Assembly (NCBI RefSeq): GCF_000236805.1
Contig: NZ_AGFX01000011.1
Location: 620,001 to 684,000 of the forward strand
Source: Paenibacillus peoriae KCTC 3763
GTDB lineage: Bacteria > Bacillota > Bacilli > Paenibacillales > Paenibacillaceae
DNA length: 64,000 bases
Direction of reading: 5' to 3'
The notes beneath the pieces are model-generated. The model was not told where the DNA came from, searched no databases, and worked only from the letters and a program-made list of their open reading frames with translations. The position numbers and the translations under genes were made by a program. The number at the start of each line of letters is the position of its first letter. Position 1 is the stretch's first letter. Of this stretch, positions 33,331 to 42,431 are shown piece by piece.

Positions 33331-34056
33331 CTATGCTCGAATATACTGCCTTCCACCAATGACTGCATGTATGCCAAGATTTTGTTCCCGGTGATTCGAA
33401 CCATGCAGCAAGCAATCAGCTTCACGGTTCTCTTCGGGAGCAAACTGGGATAAATAGCTGAAGTCCGGATAAATCACCTCATCCGTTAAATAAGCAGATA
33501 TGGTAGCCCCCGGCTTGCGATGCTGATTGAGGGAATCAATAATGCCTTTTGCTGGCAAGATGCCGATCCCATGTCCATAAAACGAGTCCTCCTCCTTCAT
33601 CTTAACGACATTTTCTCCTTTCCACTCCAATGTTTCGGGTGACACTTCCGGGTTGTTGAAATACAGGATGTCACCAGGAGACGCTTTATGACTTCCTTGC
33701 TCCTGTATGAGCTTGAGGTCACTGTCATAGTGCCAATCATACAACAGCATATCTGCAAAAATCCGGTTAAATTCACTTTCCAGAATGGAATCCAGCACTG
33801 CTTTGTACAGTACAATCACCATAGCTGTTGCACATTCAAAGGCATATTGATGACCATGTATAAAGATATCCCTGATCCCCTGCGCCGGAGTAACACCTGC
33901 TTTGAGTTGAAATCCACCTTTTGCCGTCAAATCCCAAAACTGCGGATTACGACGCGCGGTTGCAAAAGTGGCAAAGGATACGCCACTTCGATCCAATGCC
34001 TCTGCGGACTCTACAATCCGGGATCTCAAGATCGATTCAAACTGTAGGCGCTGCAT
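33331..34056 (-). CDS. tgl: protein-glutamine gamma-glutamyltransferase (spore coat transglutaminase)
   Basis: Cross-links coat proteins such as GerQ by forming epsilon-(gamma-glutamyl)lysine bonds on the spore surface. The 241 residues include the catalytic Cys in YAFECATAMVIVLYKA near residue 95, ILYDWHY-like LLYDWHYDSD, GDILYFNNPE and WKGENVV, and SFYGHGIGILPAKGIID with the catalytic His. The segment length matches the Bacillus enzyme (245). ATG follows ATGGGGG. It is a single gene on the minus strand. Confidence 0.92.
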   Translation of the reverse strand: MQRLQFESILRSRIVESAEALDRSGVSFATFATARRNPQFWDLTAKGGFQLKAGVTPAQGIRDIFIHGHQYAFECATAMVIVLYKAVLDSILESEFNRIFADMLLYDWHYDSDLKLIQEQGSHKASPGDILYFNNPEVSPETLEWKGENVVKMKEEDSFYGHGIGILPAKGIIDSLNQHRKPGATISAYLTDEVIYPDFSYLSQFAPEENREADCLLHGSNHREQNLGIHAVIGGRQYIRA

Positions 34057-34189
34057 GCTGTACCCCCATCCATATTAAATATTTAGCTACTCAGGATCTT
34101 GCAAATCCTTAACTACATATATATGTGATCAGGAGTGTAAATTGCCTGATCAGGCTACCTTATAGAGGAATTTTCTGTTATAAAGGTGG

Positions 34190-34218
34190 ACATACTTTGA
34201 ACAGCTTGGACATAGAAT
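34190..34218 (+). promoter_or_regulatory. candidate sigma-E promoter of dacB
   Basis: ACATACTT (34190-34197) and CATAGAAT (34211-34218) with a 13-bp spacer resemble mother-cell sigma-E elements, 34 bp before dacB, which is sigma-E controlled in Bacillus. Confidence 0.45.
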
Positions 34219-34252
34219 GGTACAAGACTTGCTCAAAACCGGAGGAATCCAA

Positions 34253-35515
34253 ATGTTTAAAAAGAAGCAACACATCCACGCGGGCCAAAACCAGCCTTCG
34301 TCTAATGGACGCGCCTTTGTTTTGCCGCTGGCACTGCTGCTTATTGTGTCATTGCCGCTCGCATTGCTGAGTCCACAGCCTGTTCGGGGTGCGATGAAGA
34401 CAGAGGTATCCCCACCTGCATTAAAAACCCATGCACAGGCCTCCTCTTTAATTGATGTCACATCAGGAAGAATCATATATGCTACCGAGGGTGACCGGGA
34501 GCTGCGTATTGCCAGCCTGACCAAAATTATGACTGCTATTGTAGCTATTGAGCACGGACGTTTGCAGGATCAGGTAAAGGTCAGTTCGACGGCTTATGCC
34601 AAAGAAGGGTCCTCAATTTTTCTGCGAATGGGTGAACAAATGACGCTGGAAAATATGCTGTACGGTCTGATGCTGCGTTCCGGAAATGATGCCGCTTCTG
34701 CCATTGCCGAGCATGTGGGTGGGACAGAAGAGGGATTCGTTCATTTGATGAATGAAAAGGCGGTTCAGCTTGGGCTAAGCCATACGCATTTTGCTAATCC
34801 TCATGGACTGGATGTCGAAGGGCATTATTCCTCAGCGAACGATATGGCCCGGCTAACCGCTTATGCGCTTCATAATCCAACCTTTGCACATATCGTTAAG
34901 ACAGAACTGAAAAAAGCACCGAATCCCAACGATCCCTGGGATTACTCGTGGCGTAACAAGAACAAAATGCTGAGGCTCTATGAAGGGGCAGATGGTGTGA
35001 AAACTGGCTACACCAAAAAAGCCTTTCGCTGTCTGGTCAGTTCGGCCACGCGGGACGGTCGCCAGCTTGCTGCCGTTACTTTGAATGACGGGGATGATTG
35101 GAATGACCATGCACATATGCTGGATTACGGGTTTCGATATTATCCACTCATTCCGATTACGGACAAGCAACAACCCATTAACGGCTATCCGCTATTGACG
35201 GGCGCGAGCTTTGCTTATCCACTGCACGACGATGAGAAGAGCCAACTGCACAATAGATTAGTGCTGTATAAAAAGTCCCGCTTTGCTGGCAGATCGGACG
35301 TATCCTTTGGTTTACGAGGGCGTGTCGAGTTTCTACTGGAAGGCAAACTGATCGGTTCTGTTCCTGTGTATGCAAAAGGTAGCAAGCTACCCACCCAAAG
35401 AACGATACAGCCAGGACAGGAGGTTCCAACGGATCAAGCTCCTGTAAGCAGCACTCAGCAACGCAGCTGGACAAGCGGATGGAGTGTGATTATAAGAAAT
35501 CTGTTTGGAGTATAG
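34253..35515 (+). CDS. dacB: D-alanyl-D-alanine carboxypeptidase DacB (sporulation PBP5*)
   Basis: S11 carboxypeptidase that lowers cross-linking of the spore cortex. ATG at 34253 after CCGGAGGAATCC gives 420 residues; an in-frame ATG at 34217 lacks a ribosome site. N-terminal membrane/signal segment AFVLPLALLLIVSLPLALLS; active site SLTK, then SGN (RSGNDAAS), KTGYT near residue 255. The C-terminal domain is followed by a Thr/Gln-rich linker and a terminal SGWSVIIRNLFGV helix. First gene of dacB-spmA-spmB. Confidence 0.92.
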   Translation: MFKKKQHIHAGQNQPSSNGRAFVLPLALLLIVSLPLALLSPQPVRGAMKTEVSPPALKTHAQASSLIDVTSGRIIYATEGDRELRIASLTKIMTAIVAIEHGRLQDQVKVSSTAYAKEGSSIFLRMGEQMTLENMLYGLMLRSGNDAASAIAEHVGGTEEGFVHLMNEKAVQLGLSHTHFANPHGLDVEGHYSSANDMARLTAYALHNPTFAHIVKTELKKAPNPNDPWDYSWRNKNKMLRLYEGADGVKTGYTKKAFRCLVSSATRDGRQLAAVTLNDGDDWNDHAHMLDYGFRYYPLIPITDKQQPINGYPLLTGASFAYPLHDDEKSQLHNRLVLYKKSRFAGRSDVSFGLRGRVEFLLEGKLIGSVPVYAKGSKLPTQRTIQPGQEVPTDQAPVSSTQQRSWTSGWSVIIRNLFGV

Positions 35516-35527
35516 GAGGGATCAATC

Positions 35528-36271
35528 ATGATTCATCTCATATGGGTGGCTTTGATTTTTATCGGATTTGTATTTGCTGCTGCACAGGGAAATATTGAGG
35601 TAGTAACGAAGGCAGCTTTTGATGGGGCGGCTACAGGTGTTACGGTGTGCTTTGGATTGATCAGCGTGCTTGTGTTCTGGATGGGCATGATGAAGCTGGC
35701 CGAAGACGGCGGGCTCTTGCAGAAAATATCCAGGCTGCTTGCTCCCATCGTTGCCTTTTTATTCCCGGATGTTCCGCGCAATCATCCGGCTATGGGCTAC
35801 ATTTTGTCCAATATGAGCGCCAATCTGCTGGGCCTGGGCAATGCAGCGACTCCAATGGGCATCAAGGCAATGCAGGAGCTGCAAACACTCAATCCCGACA
35901 AGCAGACCGCAACACCAGCCATGTGTACGTTGCTGGCGTTAAATACGGCCAGCATTACGTTGATCCCCACGACGTTGATTGCGATTCGGCTTAATTATCA
36001 TTCCGCAAATCCGACGGAAATCGTCGGCACGACACTGGTGGCAACTGCGATAGCAACCTTTGCTGCGATAGTGGCAGATCGTTGGTACCGTGGTCGAGAA
36101 CTGCGCCGTCCCCCAGCGAATCCGCCGTCTCAGACCGCATTGACGCCACAGCCTCCTCAAACCACGGCAACCCCTGCGTCCTCTTCGACAGCGCCGCCTG
36201 TATCTTCACATGCAGCTCGACGGACGGGCATCACCGCTGTCCAGAACAGGGATACCACTTGGAAAGGATGA
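35528..36271 (+). CDS. spmA: spore maturation protein A
   Basis: Membrane protein needed with SpmB for spore core dehydration. Residues 1-195 are the nucleoside-recognition/Gate domain with several membrane helices and the family signature ANLLGLGNAATPMGIKAM. ATG follows ATAGGAGGG. Residues 196-247 are an extra cytosolic or external tail very rich in Pro, Thr, Ser and Gln (PPSQTALTPQPPQTTATP) not present in the usual 196-residue protein. The gene ends 7 bp before spmB. Confidence 0.92.
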   Translation: MIHLIWVALIFIGFVFAAAQGNIEVVTKAAFDGAATGVTVCFGLISVLVFWMGMMKLAEDGGLLQKISRLLAPIVAFLFPDVPRNHPAMGYILSNMSANLLGLGNAATPMGIKAMQELQTLNPDKQTATPAMCTLLALNTASITLIPTTLIAIRLNYHSANPTEIVGTTLVATAIATFAAIVADRWYRGRELRRPPANPPSQTALTPQPPQTTATPASSSTAPPVSSHAARRTGITAVQNRDTTWKG

Positions 36272-36278
36272 GGGAGGC

Positions 36279-36809
36279 ATGCTCTATTTTATTAACCTCA
36301 TATCGACTTGGGCCATTCCGGCTATTCTCGCTTTTATTCCTTTATATGCATATGTCAAGAAAGTGCCCGTCTACGATTCCTTTGTGGATGGAGCCAAGGA
36401 CGGCTTCTCTACCGCGATCAGCATCATTCCTCATCTCGTAGGCATGATGGTAGCGATCAGCATTTTTCGAGCCTCTGGTGCTTTGGATTATTTGATATCC
36501 TGGGTTACACCATGGATTAAAAGCTGGGGCGTCCCCGGTGAGGTACTGCCTTTAGGGCTGCTCCGTCCATTGACGGGCACCGGTTCGCTTGCGTTCACGA
36601 CAGATCTGATTCGCACCTATGGCCCGGACTCTATGATCGGTCGGATCGCTTCAACCATTCAGGGCAGCACGGACACAACTTTGTATGTACTGACTGTATA
36701 TTTTGGTGCGGTAGGTATCCGCAATGGACGATATGCTCTGAAGGTAGGACTATTTTCTGACGTGGTTGGTTTTGTCGCAGCCATTGCAATTTGCCTGCTT
36801 GTATTTTGA
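36279..36809 (+). CDS. spmB: spore maturation protein B
   Basis: Second Gate-domain membrane protein of the pair. ATG at 36279 after GATGAGGGAGG gives 176 residues, matching Bacillus SpmB (178); the upstream in-frame ATG at 36210 lies inside spmA. Signatures are VDGAKDGFSTAISIIPHLVG, RPLTGTGSLAFTTDL and GSTDTTLYVLTVYFG. The pair is thought to form a membrane transporter or channel; substrate unknown. Confidence 0.92.
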   Translation: MLYFINLISTWAIPAILAFIPLYAYVKKVPVYDSFVDGAKDGFSTAISIIPHLVGMMVAISIFRASGALDYLISWVTPWIKSWGVPGEVLPLGLLRPLTGTGSLAFTTDLIRTYGPDSMIGRIASTIQGSTDTTLYVLTVYFGAVGIRNGRYALKVGLFSDVVGFVAAIAICLLVF

Positions 36810-36887
36810 TTCCTGCATCGTTTTTTGAACGGGGGTTGTGATTTTGTTCGTAGATGGGTATCATTAGCATGAGGTGAATTAGCGAAC

Positions 36888-37646
36888 ATGGAAAGATTGC
36901 AGAAAATATTGGCCCAGGCTGGTGTAGCGTCCAGACGGAAATGTGAAGAGCTCATTCAGGCGGGCAGCGTGGAAGTGAACGGGGTTGTCGTAACAGAGCT
37001 GGGAACGAAGGCGGACCCTGATCAGGATATAATTACGGTAAAGGGTAGACCGATCAAAACCGAGAAAAAAATCTACCTGATGATGAACAAGCCCAAAGGG
37101 GTTATAACGAGCGCCTCTGATCCGGAAGGTCGAAAAATCGTGTCCGACTACCTGAAAGGTGTCAAGGAACGTGTGTATCCGGTAGGTCGTCTGGATTACG
37201 ATACTGAAGGACTGCTGTTACTTACCAATGACGGCGAGTTCGCCAATTTGCTCACCCATCCCAAGCATCATGTGCCCAAGACATATGTAGCGACTGTCAA
37301 AGGCGTTCCGCATGGTACCGAACTGGACAAGCTGAAAAAAGGGATTGTGCTGGAAGATGGCATTACTGCACCAGCCGAGGTAGAATATAAAGATGTAGAC
37401 CCGGATGGTAAGGAGTCTGTTATCCAAATTACCATCTATGAAGGTAGAAATCGCCAGGTAAGACGGATGTTTGAGGCTATTTCACATCCGGTTATCAGAC
37501 TTAAACGAATTGCCTTTGGGGATCTTTTGCTGCAAAACTTGAAGCGTGGTCTGACCAGACCTCTCACCAAAGACGAAATCAACCGTCTCATTCAACTTGC
37601 CAAATCAGACAACACGAAAAAGAAACGGACAGGACGGGGGTCATAA
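36888..37646 (+). CDS. rluB: pseudouridine synthase RluB (23S rRNA)
   Basis: RsuA-family synthase that isomerises a uridine in helix 89/80s region of 23S rRNA. The 252 residues have an S4 RNA-binding domain (MERLQKILAQAGVASRRKCE), the catalytic motif VGRLDYDTEGLLLLTNDG with Asp near residue 105, and the C-terminal GRNRQVRRMFEAI. It follows spmB as in Bacillus, with a basic tail KKKRTGRGS. Confidence 0.92.
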   Translation: MERLQKILAQAGVASRRKCEELIQAGSVEVNGVVVTELGTKADPDQDIITVKGRPIKTEKKIYLMMNKPKGVITSASDPEGRKIVSDYLKGVKERVYPVGRLDYDTEGLLLLTNDGEFANLLTHPKHHVPKTYVATVKGVPHGTELDKLKKGIVLEDGITAPAEVEYKDVDPDGKESVIQITIYEGRNRQVRRMFEAISHPVIRLKRIAFGDLLLQNLKRGLTRPLTKDEINRLIQLAKSDNTKKKRTGRGS

Positions 37647-37659
37647 CCCCGGCCTTTTT
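37635..37659 (+). terminator. rluB terminator
   Basis: CGGGG...CCCCG around the stop codon, then CCTTTTT; the hairpin begins inside the last rluB codons. Confidence 0.65.
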
Positions 37660-37755
37660 GGTGTAAAGAGACTGTTGAACAAGAGTAAAGTTTGACCACG
37701 CGCGGGAAAATAGTAAAATAGAGAGAATGCTTTTTTTAGCGAAGGGGCTGGGAAT

Positions 37756-38472
37756 ATGTCAGAACATAGCAACCGCATATTAATTGTAGATGATGAAGAA
37801 CGCATTCGCCGCCTTCTGCGGATGTATCTGGAAAAAGAAGGTTATGAAATTGATGAAGCCGAGGATGGGGAGATTGCTCTCCAAAAAGCGACTGCGAGCG
37901 ATTACAGCATTATTTTGCTGGATGTGATGCTTCCGGGGATAGATGGGATTGAAGTATGTACACGCCTGCGTCAGACCAAGGCGACGCCTGTCATTATGCT
38001 GACCGCCAAAGGCGAAGAAGTAAACCGCGTACAAGGCTTTGAAGTTGGGGCCGATGATTATGTGGTCAAGCCTTTTAGTCCACGGGAAGTCATTTATCGG
38101 GTTAAAGCAATTTTGCGCCGTTCTTCGGAAACTGCCTTTCTAACCAAAGAAGCGGTCCCAAGCAATAGTATCGTTTTTCCAAATCTTATTATTGAGCATG
38201 ATGCACACCGGGTAAGTGCAGGCGGAATTGAGATCAGTCTCACCCCCAAAGAGTACGAGCTGTTGCACTATTTGGCAGTGTCGCCGGATAAAGTCTTCTC
38301 GCGCGAAGAACTCCTGAAAGATGTATGGAATTATGAATTTTTTGGTGATCTGCGCACCGTCGATACACACGTGAAGCGGCTTCGTGAAAAACTGAATAAG
38401 GTATCCCCAGAGGCAGCGGCTATGATTACAACCGTTTGGGGTGTAGGCTATAAGCTGGAGGTTCCAAAATAA
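37756..38472 (+). CDS. resD: response regulator ResD (OmpR type)
   Basis: Two-component DNA-binding regulator of aerobic and anaerobic respiration genes. Receiver domain (residues 5-120) with acidic pair VDDEE, phospho-Asp in LLDVMLPGIDG and Lys in VVKPFSP; C-terminal winged helix (about 140-238) with ISLTPKEYELLHYLA and TVDTHVKRLREKL. The order rluB-resDE matches Bacillus, except that resABC are not between. It is separated by 1 bp from resE. Confidence 0.9.
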   Translation: MSEHSNRILIVDDEERIRRLLRMYLEKEGYEIDEAEDGEIALQKATASDYSIILLDVMLPGIDGIEVCTRLRQTKATPVIMLTAKGEEVNRVQGFEVGADDYVVKPFSPREVIYRVKAILRRSSETAFLTKEAVPSNSIVFPNLIIEHDAHRVSAGGIEISLTPKEYELLHYLAVSPDKVFSREELLKDVWNYEFFGDLRTVDTHVKRLREKLNKVSPEAAAMITTVWGVGYKLEVPK

Positions 38473-38473
38473 C

Positions 38474-39925
38474 GTGAACTTTTGGAGATCACTGGTAGGC
38501 AAGCTGTGGATCACCATCATTTGTCTGGTAGGCTCTGTGCTTATTTTCCTGGGACTTTTTTTGTTGCCGTATATCAACAGAAATTTCGCGGCGCATGAAT
38601 CGACGGAAATCAAGCATTTGTTTACCTATACATGCATTGTCGGATTTTTATTAACGACCTTTTTTGCTTTATTTCTTTTTACCAAAATCACACAGCCTAT
38701 GCAGCTGTTGATTCAGGCGGCGAATGCCATTCGTGAGGGAAAGTATGATACACGGCTTTCGCTGGTGACCAGTGATGAGATCGGAGAGCTGGCGAAAACC
38801 TTTAATCATATGTCTACGGAACTGGAAGCGACGATCCGCAGTCTGAATGAGGAGAAAAACCATCTATCCAGTGTGCTGCGAAGCATGTCTGACGCTGTAA
38901 TTACCTTTGACAGAAGCGGGCAAATTATTTTGACGAATCCGCCTGCGCAAACTTTGCTGGATAGCTGGAAAGAGCTGGAATGGCAAGGACATGATCAGAA
39001 GGAGTTTGGAGCACCTGTACCAGATCCGTTGCTGCCACTGTTTCATACGGTTATGGACAAGGGAGAGGACGTCGGAGACCATATTCATGTAAAGAATGGC
39101 TCCTGGTCGGTACAGATGGCCCCCTTGTACACAGATAATGTAATTCGCGGTGCGGTAGCTGTGCTTAGGGATATCACAGAAGAAGTGAAGCTTGAAAAGA
39201 TGAGAAGCGACTTTGTAGCCAATGTATCCCATGAAATCCGTACACCATTATCCATGATGCAGGGCTACAGTGAAGCGTTGCTTGATGGTATGGCTGGTTC
39301 ACCGGAGGAATCCGAGGAGTTGGTGCAGGTCATCCATGATGAATCATTGCGCATGGGAAGGCTGGTTAAGGATTTGCTTGATCTGACCCGCATGGAGGCA
39401 GGTCATACAGACATATATCGTCAGGAAGTGAATGTGAACGAGCTGATCGAGCGTGTTCACCGTAAATTTACGGTACGCTCGAAGGAGCGGGGGCTGACTC
39501 TTGTTTATCATGATCAGGGCCAACAGCTGCTGTTGGCTGATGCGGATGAGGATCGGCTGGAGCAGGTACTGACCAATCTGTTAGATAACGCGTTCAGGCA
39601 TACACCCGAAGGGAAAAAGGTTACTATGGAGGCGGATCTGATGTTGGGAGAACGCCATGAGCTTGTGCGCATCCGGATTAAGGATGAAGGTGTGGGCATT
39701 GCCAGCGAGGATTTGCCTTATATTTTTGACCGTTTTTACAAGGCTGACAAGGCCAGAGTGCGAGGCGAGGATAAGGGCACAGGCCTGGGACTTGCTATTG
39801 TCAAAAATATTGTAGAGGCTCACGGAGGCTCTATCTCTGCTGCCAGCATATTGGGAGAAGGGACAGAGTTCACGATTCTGTTGCCGATCTCCAAAAAACC
39901 AAAGTCAGCTTCTGTCACAGTCTAA
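38474..39925 (+). CDS. resE: sensor histidine kinase ResE
   Basis: Membrane kinase partner of ResD. In 483 residues: TM1 (11-33), a very short outside loop of about 16 residues, TM2 (51-70), HAMP (70-122), PAS (about 130-235), HisKA with H253 in SHEIRTPLSMMQGY, and HATPase (N-box NLLDNAFRHTPEG, G1 KDEGVGIASED, G2 DKGTGLGLAIVKN). The Bacillus ResE has a long extracytoplasmic domain that is absent here, so sensing is probably by HAMP/PAS inside the cell. GTG start, coupled to resD. Confidence 0.88.
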   Translation: MNFWRSLVGKLWITIICLVGSVLIFLGLFLLPYINRNFAAHESTEIKHLFTYTCIVGFLLTTFFALFLFTKITQPMQLLIQAANAIREGKYDTRLSLVTSDEIGELAKTFNHMSTELEATIRSLNEEKNHLSSVLRSMSDAVITFDRSGQIILTNPPAQTLLDSWKELEWQGHDQKEFGAPVPDPLLPLFHTVMDKGEDVGDHIHVKNGSWSVQMAPLYTDNVIRGAVAVLRDITEEVKLEKMRSDFVANVSHEIRTPLSMMQGYSEALLDGMAGSPEESEELVQVIHDESLRMGRLVKDLLDLTRMEAGHTDIYRQEVNVNELIERVHRKFTVRSKERGLTLVYHDQGQQLLLADADEDRLEQVLTNLLDNAFRHTPEGKKVTMEADLMLGERHELVRIRIKDEGVGIASEDLPYIFDRFYKADKARVRGEDKGTGLGLAIVKNIVEAHGGSISAASILGEGTEFTILLPISKKPKSASVTV

Positions 39926-39951
39926 GGAAAATTAGCTGATTACCCTGTTCG

Positions 39952-39979
39952 AAAGCATCCTCGGAAGAGGGTGCTTTTT
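39952..39979 (+). terminator. resDE terminator
   Basis: AAAGCATCCTC-ggaa-GAGGGTGCTTTTT; perfect stem but for one G-U pair. Confidence 0.85.
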
Positions 39980-40053
39980 GTTGAAAAATCAACATTTATC
40001 TTGTTCAACGTGGAACATTCAGCACCAAGATAGATGCTTGAAATTGGCAATAG

Positions 40054-40081
40054 AAAAAAGACGCCTGATTACCCAGGCGCC
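40054..40081 (-). terminator. serA terminator
   Basis: On the minus strand GCGCCTG-x6-CAGGCG-T-C is followed by TTTTTT. Confidence 0.8.
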
Positions 40082-40129
40082 TCACTTTTATAGGGAAAGT
40101 AAATGTATTTTCTTTAGCACAGGCTATAA

Positions 40130-41722
40130 TTAATCTAGCACTACTTCTTGAGCGGTATTCAGTTCCGGCAACCCAACCAGCTGAATCAGCACGTCTTTTG
40201 GCACAGCTTTATCAACGGTCAGGATCATGATGGCTTCACCGCCGACAATTTTACGTCCGACCTGCATGGAGGCGATATTGACGCCGTTCTCACCAAGCAG
40301 GGTGCCGACACGGCCGATAATGCCTGGCTTGTCATTGTGGGAGATGAGCAGGAAATGGGCTTCTGGTGCCACATCAACCGGGAATTGGTTCAACTGAACG
40401 ATACGTTCGCCATAACCTGCAAGCAGGGTGCCGGCTACACGTTGCTCCTCGCCACTTTGCGTTTTGAGCGTAACGGTGATCAGGTTCGTAAAGCCCTTGG
40501 TAGCCGGTGCCTGAGATACGACCAAATGGATGTCGCGTGTTTTGGCAAGATGTACAGAGTTTACAATGTTCACATCACTGCCGAGATGACGGCTCAGTAC
40601 ACCTTTCAAAATATATCGGGTCAACGGCTGCGTATCAACAGAGGACAAATCCCCAGCGTAATCCACCTGGATTTCACGTACAGCCTGATTCGTCACTTGA
40701 GCGGCAAAGCTGCCCAGCTTCTCGCCAAGCGAGAAATACGGCTGCAATTGCGTCATCACATTGGATGGAACAGGAGGCATGTTGACCGCGTTTTTAAACG
40801 GCTCATCACGCAAAATGTGCAGCACCTGCTCGGATACGTCGATGGCTACGTTCTCTTGTGCTTCGACCGTTGAGGCACCCAGATGCGGTGTGACGATAAT
40901 TTTTGGATGGCTCAGGAAAGGGTGGTCCTGTGCTGGCGGTTCCGACTCAAATACGTCAAAGGCTGCACCGGCCACAATTCCTCCATCAATGGCTTCAACG
41001 AGAGCCGTTTCATCGATAACCCCGCCTCGGGCACAGTTAATGATACGCATACCTTTTTTCATTACTTCAAACTGCGGGCGTGAAATCATATGCTTGGTTT
41101 CCGGTGTTAAAGGTGTGTGTACGGTCATGAAATCTGCGTTGCGAATGATTTCGTCCACGCTGGCCAGCTTGATGCCCAGCTTCTCGGCACGTTCTTCCGT
41201 CAAAAACGGATCATAGCCGAGAATGTTCATGCCAAAGGCTTTGGCGCGTTTGGCTACTTCGCTGCCGATGCGTCCCATACCGAGGACGCCAAGCGTTTTG
41301 TTGCGCAGCTCGACGCCGAGGAATGTTTTACGATCCCATGTACCGGCGATGGTTTTGGCATACGCCTGTGGAATATGGCGTGCCAGAGCCATCATCATGG
41401 CAAAAGTATGCTCACATGTCGTAATTGTGTTGCCGTCAGGAGCGTTAATTACGATAATCCCGCGTTGCGTTGCTGCCTCAAGGTCGATGTTGTCCACTCC
41501 GACGCCGGCGCGTCCGACAACCTTGAGGTTTTTACCTGCAGCCATGATGCGTTTGGTTACCCGGGTCTGGCTGCGGACGAGCAGTGCGTCATAGTCACCA
41601 ATAATTTGAACCAATTCATCCTCGCTGAGACCTGTGTTCTTGTCCACCGTAACATCGTCTGCATCCATCAGCTGCTGAATGCCCAGGTCACTGATTGGAT
41701 CGGATACTAACACTTTAAACAT
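40130..41722 (-). CDS. serA: D-3-phosphoglycerate dehydrogenase
   Basis: First enzyme of serine synthesis, oxidising 3-phosphoglycerate with NAD+. In 530 residues: substrate and NAD domains with GRAGVGVDNID, LGVLGMGRIGSEVAKRA, NCARGGVIDE (Arg), ESEPPAQDHPF (Glu) and TPHLGAST (catalytic His), then the intervening allosteric-substrate-binding domain (about 320-450) and the ACT domain with HNDKPGIIGRVGTLLGE, which binds serine as feedback inhibitor. ATG follows GAGGAGGAAACC. Transcription is under a T-box leader about 240 bp upstream. Confidence 0.95.
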   Translation of the reverse strand: MFKVLVSDPISDLGIQQLMDADDVTVDKNTGLSEDELVQIIGDYDALLVRSQTRVTKRIMAAGKNLKVVGRAGVGVDNIDLEAATQRGIIVINAPDGNTITTCEHTFAMMMALARHIPQAYAKTIAGTWDRKTFLGVELRNKTLGVLGMGRIGSEVAKRAKAFGMNILGYDPFLTEERAEKLGIKLASVDEIIRNADFMTVHTPLTPETKHMISRPQFEVMKKGMRIINCARGGVIDETALVEAIDGGIVAGAAFDVFESEPPAQDHPFLSHPKIIVTPHLGASTVEAQENVAIDVSEQVLHILRDEPFKNAVNMPPVPSNVMTQLQPYFSLGEKLGSFAAQVTNQAVREIQVDYAGDLSSVDTQPLTRYILKGVLSRHLGSDVNIVNSVHLAKTRDIHLVVSQAPATKGFTNLITVTLKTQSGEEQRVAGTLLAGYGERIVQLNQFPVDVAPEAHFLLISHNDKPGIIGRVGTLLGENGVNIASMQVGRKIVGGEAIMILTVDKAVPKDVLIQLVGLPELNTAQEVVLD

Positions 41723-41961
41723 TTGGTTTCCTCCTCAAAGTTAACTTCTTTTATGGACAGGATGTACTTCTAACTGAAATACATTCCATAAAGAACATGA
41801 AAAAACTTGAAATGCTTCTAAAAGTACAGGAGAGCGTGGCAAACACTTGTGTGATAACGCATTGACGCAGAAAAGGGATGAAATAGCATTACACACCGAG
41901 CTTTCGGTCAAAGCTAATGGGCAAAAGCTCTGTGGGGAGCCGCTTTGCGGTTTTCAGGCAT
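41723..41961 (-). other. serA 5' leader between T-box terminator and start codon
   Basis: About 240 nt without a supportable gene. It holds a GAGCTTT...AAAGCTC stem near 41910-41945 and a CCGC-aaa-GCGG hairpin at 41942-41953, but no recognisable element beyond the ribosome site at 41726-41733. Confidence 0.5.
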
Positions 41962-42250
41962 CAAAAAAACTCCCGAATCACATACTATCTCCATAGTAAG
42001 GGACGAGAGTTATCGTGGTACCACCCTAATTCGCAGCCATTTCGCAACGGACTGCCTTCAGCGGTCATAAAATGACCGAAAGGATAACGGTTTTCTGCCG
42101 ATTGCATCTAATGCCGGAATAAAATTTCCTAGGCCTCGGTGCAATAACTCAGGAGCGCTGAAGAACATTACTTCGCCATCGGCTTCCACCCAAGCACCGA
42201 TTCTCTGAGGACGAAATCAAGTTCTTTTCTCCATCATGGTTGTTGTCGTA
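41962..42250 (-). promoter_or_regulatory. T-box riboswitch leader of serA
   Basis: On the minus strand the leader shows stem I with the AGAGAATCGGTG and GGTGGAAGCCGAT pieces, the T-box itself AGGGTGGTACCACG (42014-42027) and a terminator ACTCTCGTCCC...CGGGAGTTTTTTT (41963-42012) that competes with it. Uncharged tRNA should permit read-through. The specifier codon is not certain: an AGC (Ser) and an AAT (Asn) triplet both lie near the expected loop. Confidence 0.9.
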
Positions 42251-42264
42251 AATAATTTTTTCAT

Positions 42265-42294
42265 AATGTATCACGGCTTACATGGCCATGTCAA
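42265..42294 (-). promoter_or_regulatory. sigma-A promoter of the serA leader
   Basis: On the minus strand a perfect TTGACA (42294-42289) and TACATT (42270-42265) are spaced 18 bp, placing the transcript start just before the T-box. Confidence 0.75.
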
Positions 42295-42431
42295 TAGGAG
42301 ATGCGACATGTATAGATAGCTGGCCAGATAATAGCTATAATATGCTAAATAATTAAGAATTAGGTCTCCTTGAATCCGCCCGATTTTTTGGCTATGATGC
42401 TAAAGAAGACTATGCAGAGGACTAACTAATC

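Noticed and set aside
40148-41710. Long plus-strand ORFs opposite serA
   Set aside because: serA matches its family along its entire length; the opposite frames are shadows.
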